From Archangium violaceum (GTDB lineage Bacteria > Myxococcota > Myxococcia > Myxococcales > Myxococcaceae), in NCBI RefSeq assembly GCF_016859125.1, contig NZ_CP069338.1:6387501-6451500 (forward strand): a DNA stretch of 64,000 nt, in the 5' to 3' direction. Made by a program: the position numbers and the translations under genes. This document shows positions 10,701 to 18,892 of the stretch, in pieces (position 1 is the first letter of the stretch; every line of letters begins with the position of its first letter). The notes under the pieces were generated by a model that saw only the letters and a program-made list of their open reading frames with translations, made no database searches and was not told the origin of the DNA.

Positions 10701-10887
10701 GAAGTTCCGCGAGGTCTCCGGCCACGTGGAGCGACTGGCCGCCACCACGTCCCCGGTGGCGGATCCGCTGCCCAAGGCGGCAACTCATGGGGCTCCTCCC
10801 TCGGGGGCCCGAATGCCCGTTCCCGCGGCTCCGGCGGCGCCAGCCCCCGCGAGTGCGGCCAAGCCGCGTAAGGTAGGCTACGTCTAG
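7717..10887 (+). CDS. sgmX: SgmX-like TPR protein, polar activator of type IV pili
   Basis: 1056 residues. From literature memory, the M. xanthus gene at this syntenic spot (pilQ, lipoprotein, roadblock, efp, accB, accC, then this) is SgmX, a TPR protein that is recruited to the leading pole by MglA-GTP and stimulates pilus extension. Architecture seen here: N-terminal TPR array (about 1-295, MDKNKIIEAAAKLVAKGAYDKA), Ala/Pro linker (297-359), second TPR block (360-460), a long acidic segment rich in Asp/Glu/Val (about 470-670), a second Pro/Ala/Lys linker with 15-residue repeats (about 673-748), short TPR (755-800), acidic spacer, and C-terminal TPRs (about 870-1005) before an Ala/Pro tail. 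No signal peptide, so cytoplasmic. The symbol rests on synteny and architecture, not alignment. Confidence 0.8.
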   Translation: MDKNKIIEAAAKLVAKGAYDKAIKEYQKVLEVDPKDGRVLQKMGELYQKKNDNVQAAHYFTKVAEGYSADGFFLKAVALYKQVLKLNPNLLDVNLKLAELHQQLGLMSEAMAYFQIVANHYEKSGDVKNSLDTLKKMVDLDPENVASKIKLAELYARENLTREATQEFKKAAEYLKRNNRMDDWFRVAERLSTLDPDNVALAKDLAQQYLSRGDQKRALARLQVCFKADGRDVETLNMLAQAFHGLGQTAKTISVYKELAKVYQERGRNQDAANIWNRVAELDPSDADLAAYKAEGASAAPAPAPVQAPAPAPVQAPTPAPAPQPAPVAKAPVTAAPPAPAPAPSSAAPAPAAPAPAGKDQFSKLLTETEVYVKYGLHDKALEHLRKIFAVDPENLDAHEKAYHIYVASGNAAQAGEQLLNVLRLCTRRAEVQRAQPYLATILEQNPGHPEVPAFLAVLQSDSAAPVMGAQVETVGEDAILVDSNDDEVVVADAPADALEHPPGDELALVSASSAEEEDGQILPGEFGIPADSDEGVVLADEPVGVVSGDEPLFGAGDEPEEATTVFMEPVGSDDDAALVVASAEEDEPLLADAGAPLALGDDEPLPTQVSQPSAQLLQDSFSDASSFPEPDDDLPTRVSPLPLETDPFDSVEEGTPVDTPALGSYELEEPEPVPAPVVVAPKATPKAPPQAAAPKAQPQASAPVAKAAPAPSKAQPAPVAKAAPAPAKAQPAPVAKAPPKPQPAPVVEEPQEEPAGEECDEASFFLDQGLLEEAREILETVMIAFPGHARAEELMARLETLESGGSPEAEEPEEETQAVSVPAVPALGESPAERDAFDLAAELAGEFGDLGGEQPAASAVEEDFQYSVEEVFAEFKKGLAKVVKPEDVDTHYDLGIAYREMGLIDDALNEFSVAREGCMGKKREVDCLTMIGLLQAQRGDAGAAVVTFKQALASEHATGEVAKAIGFELAMAHEAVGDAGKALYHFQRVAALDPKFREVSGHVERLAATTSPVADPLPKAATHGAPPSGARMPVPAAPAAPAPASAAKPRKVGYV
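8614..8661 (+). repeat. Two 24-bp tandem units in the first sgmX linker
   Basis: Two identical adjacent 24-base copies (8614-8637 and 8638-8661) beginning GCCCCCGCTCCGG, coding APAPAPVQ twice in the Ala/Pro linker. A likely site of slippage and length variation between strains. Confidence 0.85.
9826..9951 (+). repeat. 45-bp tandem repeat in the second sgmX linker
   Basis: Two 45-base units (9826-9870, 9871-9915) plus a shortened third (9916-9951). They encode PVAKAAPAP(S/A)KAQPA twice and then PVAKAPPKPQPA. The Lys/Pro/Ala composition predicts an extended flexible spacer between the acidic region and the downstream TPR. Confidence 0.85.
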
Positions 10888-10911
10888 CGCAGTCCGAGGT
10901 TCGCCGAGCCC

Positions 10912-11853
10912 ATGACCACCTACCTCGACTACTTCGAGCTCACCCAGGAGCCCTTCTCCAACGCTCCGGTGAGTCGCTTCTATTACAACTCGGCCCAGCA
11001 TTCCCAGGCGCTGACCCGGCTCATGCACTCGGTCAGCTACATGAAGGGCCTGTCCATCCTCATCGGTGACATCGGGGCGGGCAAGACGACGCTGGCGCGG
11101 CGCATGCTCGACTCGCTGCCCGAGTCCGAGTACGAGGCCGCGCTGCTCGTCATCATCCACTCGGGCATCACCGCCAACTGGCTGCTGCGGCGCATCGCCC
11201 TGCAGCTGGGCGTGGAGAACCCGGCCCAGGAGAAGCTGGCCCTCCTGTCCCAGCTCTACCAGCGGCTGCTTCAAATCTACGAGTCCGGCAAGAAGGCCGT
11301 CGTCCTCATCGACGAGGCCCAGATGCTGGAGACGCGCGAGCTCATGGAGGAGTTCCGGGGTCTGCTCAACCTGGAGGTCCCCGAGCGCAAGCTCATCTCC
11401 TTCGTCTTCTTCGGCCTGCCGGACATCGAGAAGAACCTCAAGCTGGACCCGCCACTCGCCCAGCGCGTGGCGCTCCGCTACAAGCTGGAGCCCTTCACCT
11501 CCGAGTCCACCGAGGCCTACATCAAGCACCGCCTGCGGTTGGCCGGCTCCCCGCGCCTGCCCTTCACCGCCGAGGCCCTGGTGGCCGTCCACCAGCGCTC
11601 GGGCGGCACCCCGCGCGTCATCAACAGCATCTGCGACAACGCCCTCTTCGAGGCCTTCCTGGCTCGTGAGCAGCTCATCGGCGACAAGCTCATCCATCGC
11701 ATCGCCGACAATCTGGGGTTGCAGGGCTCGACGCAGCCGGAGAGCCAACAGAAGCCCGCCCTGGCGGCCAATGGGAGCAGTCGGGCAGGCGGCAGTGCGA
11801 AGGTGGACCTCGCGGAGATCGATCGCTACCTCGAGGGACTGGGTAAGCTGTAG
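10912..11853 (+). CDS. ExeA/GspA-like AAA ATPase
   Basis: 313 residues. The opening YLDYFELTQEPFSNAP is the hallmark of the ExeA/GspA family, whose members couple ATP hydrolysis to placement of secretins or to DNA-transposition accessory roles. Walker A is GDIGAGKTT (about 47-55), Walker B VVLIDEAQ (about 128-135), followed by a sensor region and an arginine-bearing GGTPRVINSICD near 236-247. Unlike Aeromonas ExeA there is no transmembrane helix and no C-terminal peptidoglycan-binding domain. It begins 24 bases after the sgmX stop and runs into tamB, so it is transcribed with them. A role in assembling the pilus secretin or a pole-linked process is inference from context. Confidence 0.85.
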   Translation: MTTYLDYFELTQEPFSNAPVSRFYYNSAQHSQALTRLMHSVSYMKGLSILIGDIGAGKTTLARRMLDSLPESEYEAALLVIIHSGITANWLLRRIALQLGVENPAQEKLALLSQLYQRLLQIYESGKKAVVLIDEAQMLETRELMEEFRGLLNLEVPERKLISFVFFGLPDIEKNLKLDPPLAQRVALRYKLEPFTSESTEAYIKHRLRLAGSPRLPFTAEALVAVHQRSGGTPRVINSICDNALFEAFLAREQLIGDKLIHRIADNLGLQGSTQPESQQKPALAANGSSRAGGSAKVDLAEIDRYLEGLGKL

Positions 11854-11858
11854 CGGTT

Positions 11859-14800
11859 TTGGTCCCAAGGAACAGGCAGCCGGGTGCACGCAAGGCGCCC
11901 CTATGGCTCATCGTCCTCGTGCTCGTGCTGGGGACGGTGCTGTTCCTTCGTACGCGCATCGCCTGGGACGGGCTGTGCACACAGGCGCGGCGCCAGTTGC
12001 CCACGCTGCTCGGGGTGGAGGTGGGCATCGGGCGGTGTGAGGTGGATCCGCTCGGCCAGCGGCTCATCCTCCGCGGCGTGTCCGTCTTCGAGAAGGGCGC
12101 GGATACGCCCCTGCTCGCCGCGGACCTGGCCGAGGTGCAGCTCGGTCTGCCCAACCCGTTCTCGGGTCAGCTCGCCATCGACTTCGTGCAGGTGAACCGG
12201 CCGCGGCTCGCGTTGGACCTGTCTCGTCCCCGCGGTACTTCCAAGGAAGAGCCGGGGGTGTGCCCGCTCAAGCCCTTGCGGCGGCTGCGCCTGTCCCGGC
12301 TGGCCATCACCGGCGCGGAGGTGCGGCTGGTGCTGCCCGAGGGCCGGCAGGTGGAGGTGTCCGAGCTGGACGTGAGCCTGCGCGAGCGCTGGGGCGAGGA
12401 GGAGTTCGAGGTGGAGGCCCGGCGCGGCCTGGTGCGGCTGGGCCCCGGACAGGAGCTCGCCCTGGGACGGCTGGCGCTCTCGGGTGGGCTGGACGTGGAG
12501 GAGGAGTTGCTGGAGGTGGACCGCGCCGAGGTGGCGCTGGATGACGTGACGGTGAATATCTCCGGCCGCGTGGAGCAGCTCTGCGAGCCGGTGCTCGCGC
12601 TGGACGCCCAGGTGTTCCTGCCGTTGCGCACGCTGTCTCGCGCGGGGCTGCTGCCCAAGCCGGCCCAGGGGCACCTCTGGACGCGCCTCACGATGAATGG
12701 CCGCCCGGCGGCGCCCAGCGTGTCCGTGGAGCTGTCGGGCAGCGGGCTCGCCTACGACAAGTTCGCCCCGGGCTCGTTCACGGCGCGGCTGGCCTACGCT
12801 GGCGACCAGGTGACGGTGGAGGAGCTCACCCTCCCCATCGGCTCGGGAGACGCGCGCATCACGGGCTCCTTCTCGCTCCGTCCGGGGCTGCCGGTGGACG
12901 TGGACGTGGAGACCCATGACGCCTCGTTCGGGCGCATCCTGGAGAAGGCGGGGCTGGCTGGCTCCTGGGTGGACTTCCCGGCCTCGGCGAAGGTCCACCT
13001 GTCCGGCACGTTGTTGCCCCGGCCCAACCTGTCGGGCGACCTGGACCTGCGCCACGGCCGCTTCATGCTGGCCTCGCGCGCCTTCGACGCGCCCGTGGAC
13101 ACCGGCAGCACCCTGCTCACCTACGAGCGGGGCCACGTGCGCACCCACGTGTCGCTGCTGGGGGATCGCGTCAACTTCACCGATATCCAGATCGAATCGG
13201 GCCGCTCGCGCATCGGCGGCGAGGTGACGCTCTTCTACGACTCGCAGAAGGGTCTGCTGGTGAATGCCCACGGCGACGTGGACCTGTCCGACTTCGGCCA
13301 CATCGCGGGGCTCGAGTGGTCCGGGCGCGGCTCGACGAGCACCTTCATCGAAGGGCCGTATTCGGACGTGAAGATCGGCGCGAACGTGTCGCTGCGCGAC
13401 TTCGAGTTCTGGGACTTCGATCTGGGCGTGGTGCAGGGCAAGGTGACGTACGCGGACAAGGTGCTGGGCTTCCCCACGCTCTCGGGGCAGAAGGGGCGCA
13501 CCCAGTACTTCGGGACCGCGGCGCTCACCTTCGGGCGCTCGCTGCACGCGCGGGCCGAGGTGGTGGTGCCGCGGGGCCGCACCGAGGATCTGATCGACAT
13601 CATCGCCCCGCTGAGCTCCACCCTCTCCGTCGTGCAGGGGCCGGTGCAGGGCGAGGTGTCGGGCCGGGTGGAGATCGACAGCCCGGTGGATCAATTCGAG
13701 GGGCTGGTGGCGCTCGACTTCAAGGACACCACGTACTACGGGCGGCGCATGGGCGACGGCTCGGCCCGGCTGCGCTTCGAGGACGGCAAGGCCATGGTGC
13801 TGGAGCGCACCGTGCTCGAGGGCCCGCTGGGTCTCACCTGGGTGGAGGGCAGCTTCTTCTTCTCCGGGCCCAAGGAGGGCGCCCTGGACTACCGCTTCGG
13901 AGGCGAGAACCTGTCCCTGGCGGAGATGCTGGGCCCGGAGTCGGCGAAGCGCCTGGGCGTGCAGGGCCTGCTGGCCCTGGAGGGCGCGGTGTCGGGCAAC
14001 ACGGACGTGCCGGTGACGACGGCGCGGGTGTGGGGCCCACAGGTGACGTTCGCCGACCGCAACCTGGGCAACATGGGGCTCGAGGCGCGTCTGGAAGGGC
14101 GCGAGCTGCAGGTGGCCGGCCGCCCCTCGCGCGACACGAGCGGCATCCTGTGGATGCGCGTGAAGGAGCCATACCCCTTCGACGCGGCGGTGACGCTGGA
14201 GCTGCCGGAGATCCGCCCGCTGCTGCCCGCCAACGACTTCACCAAGGAGCTGTCCGGCTCGGTGAAGGCGGTGGTGCGGGCGCAGGGCGCGCTGAAGAAC
14301 GCGCAGGCCATCCAGATGAACGCCACGGTGGAGCGGCTCACCCTCTCGCGAGGAGAGCTCTCCGGCGCCAACGATGGGCCCATCTCGCTGAGCTACGCGA
14401 ACGGACGGCTGGACGTGCCCTCCTTCACCTTCCGAGGGCCGGACACCGAGCTGTCCGCGGCCGGGTGGGTGGGGTTCGAGAAGATGGAGCTGCTGCTGCG
14501 CGGCACCATGGACCTGAGCCTGCTCGAGTCCCTCTCACCGATGCTGGTGCGCACCGACGGTCGCGTGGAGCTCAACGCCGTGGCGGGTGGCAGCCCGCGC
14601 AACCCGTCCCTGGCGGGGACGGCCCGTATCTTCGACGCGAAGCTGTCCCTGCGCGACCAGCCCCTGTCGGCACGGGAGGTGTCCGGACGGGTGGAGTTCA
14701 CCGCGCAGCACATCCTCCTGGAGTCCCTGGAGGGCCTGCTCAACGAGGGCCGCATGCAGGCCAGCGGCGAGGTGCACCTGGTCGACTTCCGTCCTTCGGA

Positions 14801-15794
14801 CGTGAGCCTGAACCTCTCCCTCACCGACGTGGCCATGCGCTTCCACGAGGACCTGCCCTTCAACACCACGGGGCAGTTGTGGCTCACCGGCAACCCGGAC
14901 GCGCTGCGCCTGGGCGGCGCCCTGGACATCCGCAACCTGCGCTACCGCCGCGGCCTGGAGCTGGACGACATCCTCAAGCGGCTCGCCCGGCGCACCGTGC
15001 TGCCCACGCCCACGGAGAAGCCCCGCGAGTACCTCACCTTCGACGTCGGCATGCACCTGGGTGACGTGCGCGTGGACAACAACCTGGCCCGCGCGCGGCT
15101 GCTCGGGTCGTTGCGGCTCACCGGCACCAACGTCCGCCCGGGCGTCCTCGGCACCGTGGAGACCGACGAGGGCAGTCAGGCCTTCTTCCGCAACAACCAG
15201 TTCACCATCAACCGCGGGCAGATCGAATTCCAGGATCGTTACGGCATCGACCCCGTGTTCGACCTGCGCGCCCAGGCCCAGGTGCGTGAATACCAGGTGA
15301 AACTGCATGCCTTCGGTCGCCCGGCTGCTCCCCAGGTGCTCCTCACCTCGGAGCCGGGCCTGCCCGAGGGGGACGTCATCTCCCTTCTCACCCTGGGACT
15401 GACGAGCACGGACAGGGAGACGGCGGCCTCGGCCAGCGTGGGTCTGGCCGCGGAGGCCTTCTTCAACATGTCCGGGTTGGATCGGCAGGTGCAGCGCTTC
15501 CTACCCAACAACCCGGTCCTCAAGGACCTGTCCCTGCAGATCTCCACCACCTACAACGACGCCACCCAGCAGGCGGAACCAACTGCCCGGTTGGAGTCGA
15601 AGTTCCTCACGGAGCAGCTTAAGATTGGAGTGACGCAACCCGTCAGCGGGCGCGGAACACGCGCGCGTGCCGAGTACCATTTCGACAACCGCCTTTCCGC
15701 GCAGCTTCAGTGGGACAACGAGCGTACCGAGAACACCTTCGGCAACCTGGGAAATCTTGGACTCGAGCTCAAGTTGAGCTGGGAGTCCAAGTAG
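11859..15794 (+). CDS. tamB: TamB-like inner-membrane translocation/assembly protein
   Basis: 1311 residues. AsmA-like/TamB proteins form a long periplasmic beta-taco groove that moves lipids, or helps outer-membrane proteins, between membranes in concert with TamA. An uncleaved N-terminal anchor (about 13-32, APLWLIVLVLVLG) is followed by a long repetitive beta region; the C-terminal TamB/DUF490 domain covers roughly 980-1311 (RGQIEFQDRYGIDPVFDL, then EPGLPEGDVISLLTLG). The only start compatible with the anchor is the TTG at 11859, just after an in-frame TAA at 11844; it lacks a good ribosome site, suggesting coupling to the ATPase gene whose stop is 5 bases upstream. tamA overlaps the 3' end. 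Confidence 0.9.
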   Translation: MVPRNRQPGARKAPLWLIVLVLVLGTVLFLRTRIAWDGLCTQARRQLPTLLGVEVGIGRCEVDPLGQRLILRGVSVFEKGADTPLLAADLAEVQLGLPNPFSGQLAIDFVQVNRPRLALDLSRPRGTSKEEPGVCPLKPLRRLRLSRLAITGAEVRLVLPEGRQVEVSELDVSLRERWGEEEFEVEARRGLVRLGPGQELALGRLALSGGLDVEEELLEVDRAEVALDDVTVNISGRVEQLCEPVLALDAQVFLPLRTLSRAGLLPKPAQGHLWTRLTMNGRPAAPSVSVELSGSGLAYDKFAPGSFTARLAYAGDQVTVEELTLPIGSGDARITGSFSLRPGLPVDVDVETHDASFGRILEKAGLAGSWVDFPASAKVHLSGTLLPRPNLSGDLDLRHGRFMLASRAFDAPVDTGSTLLTYERGHVRTHVSLLGDRVNFTDIQIESGRSRIGGEVTLFYDSQKGLLVNAHGDVDLSDFGHIAGLEWSGRGSTSTFIEGPYSDVKIGANVSLRDFEFWDFDLGVVQGKVTYADKVLGFPTLSGQKGRTQYFGTAALTFGRSLHARAEVVVPRGRTEDLIDIIAPLSSTLSVVQGPVQGEVSGRVEIDSPVDQFEGLVALDFKDTTYYGRRMGDGSARLRFEDGKAMVLERTVLEGPLGLTWVEGSFFFSGPKEGALDYRFGGENLSLAEMLGPESAKRLGVQGLLALEGAVSGNTDVPVTTARVWGPQVTFADRNLGNMGLEARLEGRELQVAGRPSRDTSGILWMRVKEPYPFDAAVTLELPEIRPLLPANDFTKELSGSVKAVVRAQGALKNAQAIQMNATVERLTLSRGELSGANDGPISLSYANGRLDVPSFTFRGPDTELSAAGWVGFEKMELLLRGTMDLSLLESLSPMLVRTDGRVELNAVAGGSPRNPSLAGTARIFDAKLSLRDQPLSAREVSGRVEFTAQHILLESLEGLLNEGRMQASGEVHLVDFRPSDVSLNLSLTDVAMRFHEDLPFNTTGQLWLTGNPDALRLGGALDIRNLRYRRGLELDDILKRLARRTVLPTPTEKPREYLTFDVGMHLGDVRVDNNLARARLLGSLRLTGTNVRPGVLGTVETDEGSQAFFRNNQFTINRGQIEFQDRYGIDPVFDLRAQAQVREYQVKLHAFGRPAAPQVLLTSEPGLPEGDVISLLTLGLTSTDRETAASASVGLAAEAFFNMSGLDRQVQRFLPNNPVLKDLSLQISTTYNDATQQAEPTARLESKFLTEQLKIGVTQPVSGRGTRARAEYHFDNRLSAQLQWDNERTENTFGNLGNLGLELKLSWESK

Positions 15795-18700
15795 CGCTGG
15801 CGCTCGTCCTGGTGCTGGCGTGCCCGGTGATGGCGCAGCCGGTGGTGCCGGTGCCCGGTGTCCCCGTACCGCCCTCCGGCCCGACGGTGGTGGCGGTGGA
15901 GCTGCACCTGCCCGAGGACATGGAAGCGGCGGGGCTGGCGGAGCTGGTGGCGGTGCGCAAGGGCCAGACGCTGTCGGCCCGCGCGGTGCGGCGCTCGGTG
16001 GAGCGGCTGTGGGCCAGCGAGCGCTTCAGCGACATCGTGGTGCGCACCGTGGAGGACCAGGACGGCGTACGCGTGGTGTTCGAGCTCACGCCCATGCTGC
16101 CCGTCATGCGCATCGACGTGGAGGGCAACGTCGTCCTGAGTGACGAGGTACTGCTGGAGGTGCTGAGCAGGAGGGGCATCGCCGTGGGCCAGCGGCTCGA
16201 GGAGGAGGCGCTCCAGGCGGCCCATGCGGGGCTGTCCCAGGCCTACGGGCGCCAGGGCTACAACGACGCGCGCATCCAGCTCACACGCGAGCCGATTCCC
16301 GGAGGCGTGGCGCTGGCCTTCACCATCTTCGAGGGCAAACCCACGCAGCTGGCGGCCGTTTCGGTGACGGGCAGTCCCGGGTTGCCGTTGTCCGAGCTGC
16401 TCGCCACGCTGGGCCTGCGGGTGGGCGGGGTGCTGGACCGTGGAGGCCTGGACTCGGGCCTGGAGCGGCTGCGGACGCTGCTGCGCGAGCGCGGCTACTT
16501 TCGCGCCAACGTGGGCGTGCCCCTGCTCGAGAAGGAGGGCGAGGCGGCGACGGTGGTGGTGCCCATCTCCGCCGGGCCGCGCTTCACCTTCCACTTCCAC
16601 GGCAACCACCACTTCGCGGACACGCTGCTCGCGCGCGTGCTCTCCTACGACGGACAGGATCCACTGGACGCCTCGACGGTGGCCCGGCTGGTCCGGCAGT
16701 TGGAGTCCTTCTACCGCTACCGGGGCTTCAACGACGTCCACGTGGAGCCGCGTGAGGTGCACCGCCCGGACGGAGAGGAGGCGGTGCTCGCCTTCGACAT
16801 CGAGGAGGGCCGTCCGCTGCGCGTGCGCCGGGTCATCTTCCGGGGCAACACGCTGCTCTCCAACGAGACGCTGCGCGAGATGCTCACCGAGCGCATCCGC
16901 GCCAACGAGCCCCAGCCGGGTTCGCCGGCGCGCCTGCGCGAGGTGCTGGAGATGGGGCCCGGCAACCGCCGCATGGGTCCACCCGAGTGGGTGCACGAGC
17001 CGGCCACCATCTTCGTCGAGGAGGCCTACCGGGACGCCGCGGAGCTGATGACGGAGGCCTACCGCGAGCGGGGGTTCCTGGAGGCCCAGGTGCGCTTCAC
17101 CCGGCTGCGGGTGAACGTGGCCCGGGGCACGGCGGTGGCGTGGTTCGACGTGCACGAGGGCACGCAGCTGCGCGTGGCCGAGGTACGCGTCGAGGGTGGA
17201 CCCCAGGGCTTCGATGGGCACGCGCTGGTGCCGGTGACGCCGGGTGAGCCGCTGAGCCTCGACGCGGTGGAGCGCGGGCGGCAGGCGCTCGTCACGGGGC
17301 TGGGCCGCCTGGGCTACCTCTTCGCCCGCGTGGATGCGGCGCCGACGCCGGGGAGCAAGGGCGTGAGCGTCCTCTACCGGCTGGAGCCGGGACAGCGGGT
17401 GACGGTGGGCCGCATCCTCGTGCGGGGGACGGCGCGCACCGACGAAGAGGTGGTTCGGGCCAATGTGCGCCTCAAGGAAGACGAGGTGGTGGATCCGGAG
17501 AAGCTCTTCGAGAGCCAGCGCCGGCTCGCGCTCCTCAACCTCTTCCGGCAGGTGACGGTGCGGCTGGAGAAGCCGGACGTGCCGGAGGCCAGCAAGGACG
17601 TCGTGGTGGAGGTTCGCGAGCGCCCTCGTTGGGAGGGGGAGATCGCGGGCGGGTACTTCCTGTCGGAAGGTCCACGCCTGGTGGTGGACGCGACGCGGAC
17701 GAACGTGGACGGGCGTGGCCTCAACCTGTCGGGCCGGTTGAAGCTCAACTACGTGGGGTTGAGTACGCAGGGCATCGACAGGGCGGAGTTCGCCCGGGTC
17801 CGCTGCGAGACCCTGCCGGAGGAGTGCGTCCAGCCCGCTCCGTATGACTGGGTGCGCGACTTCGACGGGCGTGCCGTGCTGTCGGCGGTGCAACCGCGGC
17901 TCTATGGGTTGCTGCCGCTGGAGGTGGGCGCGCGTCTGGATCTGATCGCCGAGCGCGTGCACCGGCCCTCGTACCTGTCCTCCCGGGTCGCGGCGGTGAC
18001 GGGCCTGGACTGGTCGGCCATGCGCTGGTTGAACCTCGCGTTGCAGTACGAGCTGGAGGGCAACCTGCTGCAGTCGGGAGACCGGGTGCTCATCAGTCCG
18101 AACCGCGCGGACCAGGAGCGGCTGCGCTTCCCCTACGGCTTCTTCATCCTGCACTCGGTGCGCTCGTCGGCGACGGTGGACCTGCGCGATGACCCGGCCA
18201 ACCCGCACAAGGGCCTGCTGGTGTCCACCAGCGCCGAGTGGATGGGGGACCTGAGCTCGTACGAGACCACCCGCACGGGTGAGCCGCTGGAGGCGCTGCC
18301 CATCAACGGCGTGAAGATCTCCGGCAACGTGAGCGTGTACGCGCCGCTGACGTCGGGAGCGGTGCTGGCGCTGTCGCTGCGCGGTGGCACGATCGTGTCA
18401 CTGGAGAAGGACGCGCGGGTCATCGGCTCCAAGCGCTTCTTCCTGGGCGGCTCCAGCAGCCTGCGCGGTTTCCGTGAGGACGGCATCCTCAGCGAGGATC
18501 AGCGCACCGCGCTGCGGCGCCAGGTGGCCGACTGCCGCTCGCTCATCCACCCGGCGGGTTGCAGCTTGGAGCAACTGACCATCCTGGGAGGCCAGGCGCC
18601 CGTGAGCGAAGGTGGCGAGCTCTTCACCCTCGGGAAGGCGGAGCTGCGCATCCCGGTGCAGTCCTCGTTCAACCTGGGCCTCTTCCTGGAGGCGGGCAAT

Positions 18701-18877
18701 CTCTGGTTGGACCGGACGAACCTCGACTTCAGCGCGCTCCGCTACTCGACGGGCATGGGCTTCCGCTACGTGACGCCGGTGGGCCCGCTGGCCTTCGACG
18801 TGGGCATCAACCTGGACCCGGACGAGACGCTCAACGAGCCCCTCTGGCAGCTCCACTTCAGCATCGGCACGTTCTGA
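15710..18877 (+). CDS. tamA: TamA/BamA-type Omp85 outer-membrane protein
   Basis: 1055 residues. Omp85 proteins insert beta-barrels into the outer membrane; paired with TamB the TamA role is most likely. The only in-frame start is the GTG at 15710, 85 bases inside tamB, giving a long positively charged leader before the hydrophobic core (VALALVLVLACPVMAQ). A series of POTRA-like repeats follows (about 55-590; e.g. MRIDVEGNVVLSDEVLLEVL, RVRRVIFRGNTLLSNETL), then the 16-strand barrel with the SSSLRGFRED element of strand 6/loop 6 near 915 and a terminal aromatic residue (HFSIGTF). The unusual number of POTRAs exceeds the three of E. coli TamA, so a BamA-like paralogue is an alternative. Confidence 0.87.
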   Translation: MGQRAYREHLRQPGKSWTRAQVELGVQVALALVLVLACPVMAQPVVPVPGVPVPPSGPTVVAVELHLPEDMEAAGLAELVAVRKGQTLSARAVRRSVERLWASERFSDIVVRTVEDQDGVRVVFELTPMLPVMRIDVEGNVVLSDEVLLEVLSRRGIAVGQRLEEEALQAAHAGLSQAYGRQGYNDARIQLTREPIPGGVALAFTIFEGKPTQLAAVSVTGSPGLPLSELLATLGLRVGGVLDRGGLDSGLERLRTLLRERGYFRANVGVPLLEKEGEAATVVVPISAGPRFTFHFHGNHHFADTLLARVLSYDGQDPLDASTVARLVRQLESFYRYRGFNDVHVEPREVHRPDGEEAVLAFDIEEGRPLRVRRVIFRGNTLLSNETLREMLTERIRANEPQPGSPARLREVLEMGPGNRRMGPPEWVHEPATIFVEEAYRDAAELMTEAYRERGFLEAQVRFTRLRVNVARGTAVAWFDVHEGTQLRVAEVRVEGGPQGFDGHALVPVTPGEPLSLDAVERGRQALVTGLGRLGYLFARVDAAPTPGSKGVSVLYRLEPGQRVTVGRILVRGTARTDEEVVRANVRLKEDEVVDPEKLFESQRRLALLNLFRQVTVRLEKPDVPEASKDVVVEVRERPRWEGEIAGGYFLSEGPRLVVDATRTNVDGRGLNLSGRLKLNYVGLSTQGIDRAEFARVRCETLPEECVQPAPYDWVRDFDGRAVLSAVQPRLYGLLPLEVGARLDLIAERVHRPSYLSSRVAAVTGLDWSAMRWLNLALQYELEGNLLQSGDRVLISPNRADQERLRFPYGFFILHSVRSSATVDLRDDPANPHKGLLVSTSAEWMGDLSSYETTRTGEPLEALPINGVKISGNVSVYAPLTSGAVLALSLRGGTIVSLEKDARVIGSKRFFLGGSSSLRGFREDGILSEDQRTALRRQVADCRSLIHPAGCSLEQLTILGGQAPVSEGGELFTLGKAELRIPVQSSFNLGLFLEAGNLWLDRTNLDFSALRYSTGMGFRYVTPVGPLAFDVGINLDPDETLNEPLWQLHFSIGTF

Positions 18878-18892
18878 GCCAGCGGGCGCGGA

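Noticed and set aside
8347-11889. 1180-residue minus-strand open frame
   Set aside because: Antisense shadow of the sgmX-like and ATPase genes; Arg/His/Gly-rich, no domain, no ribosome site.
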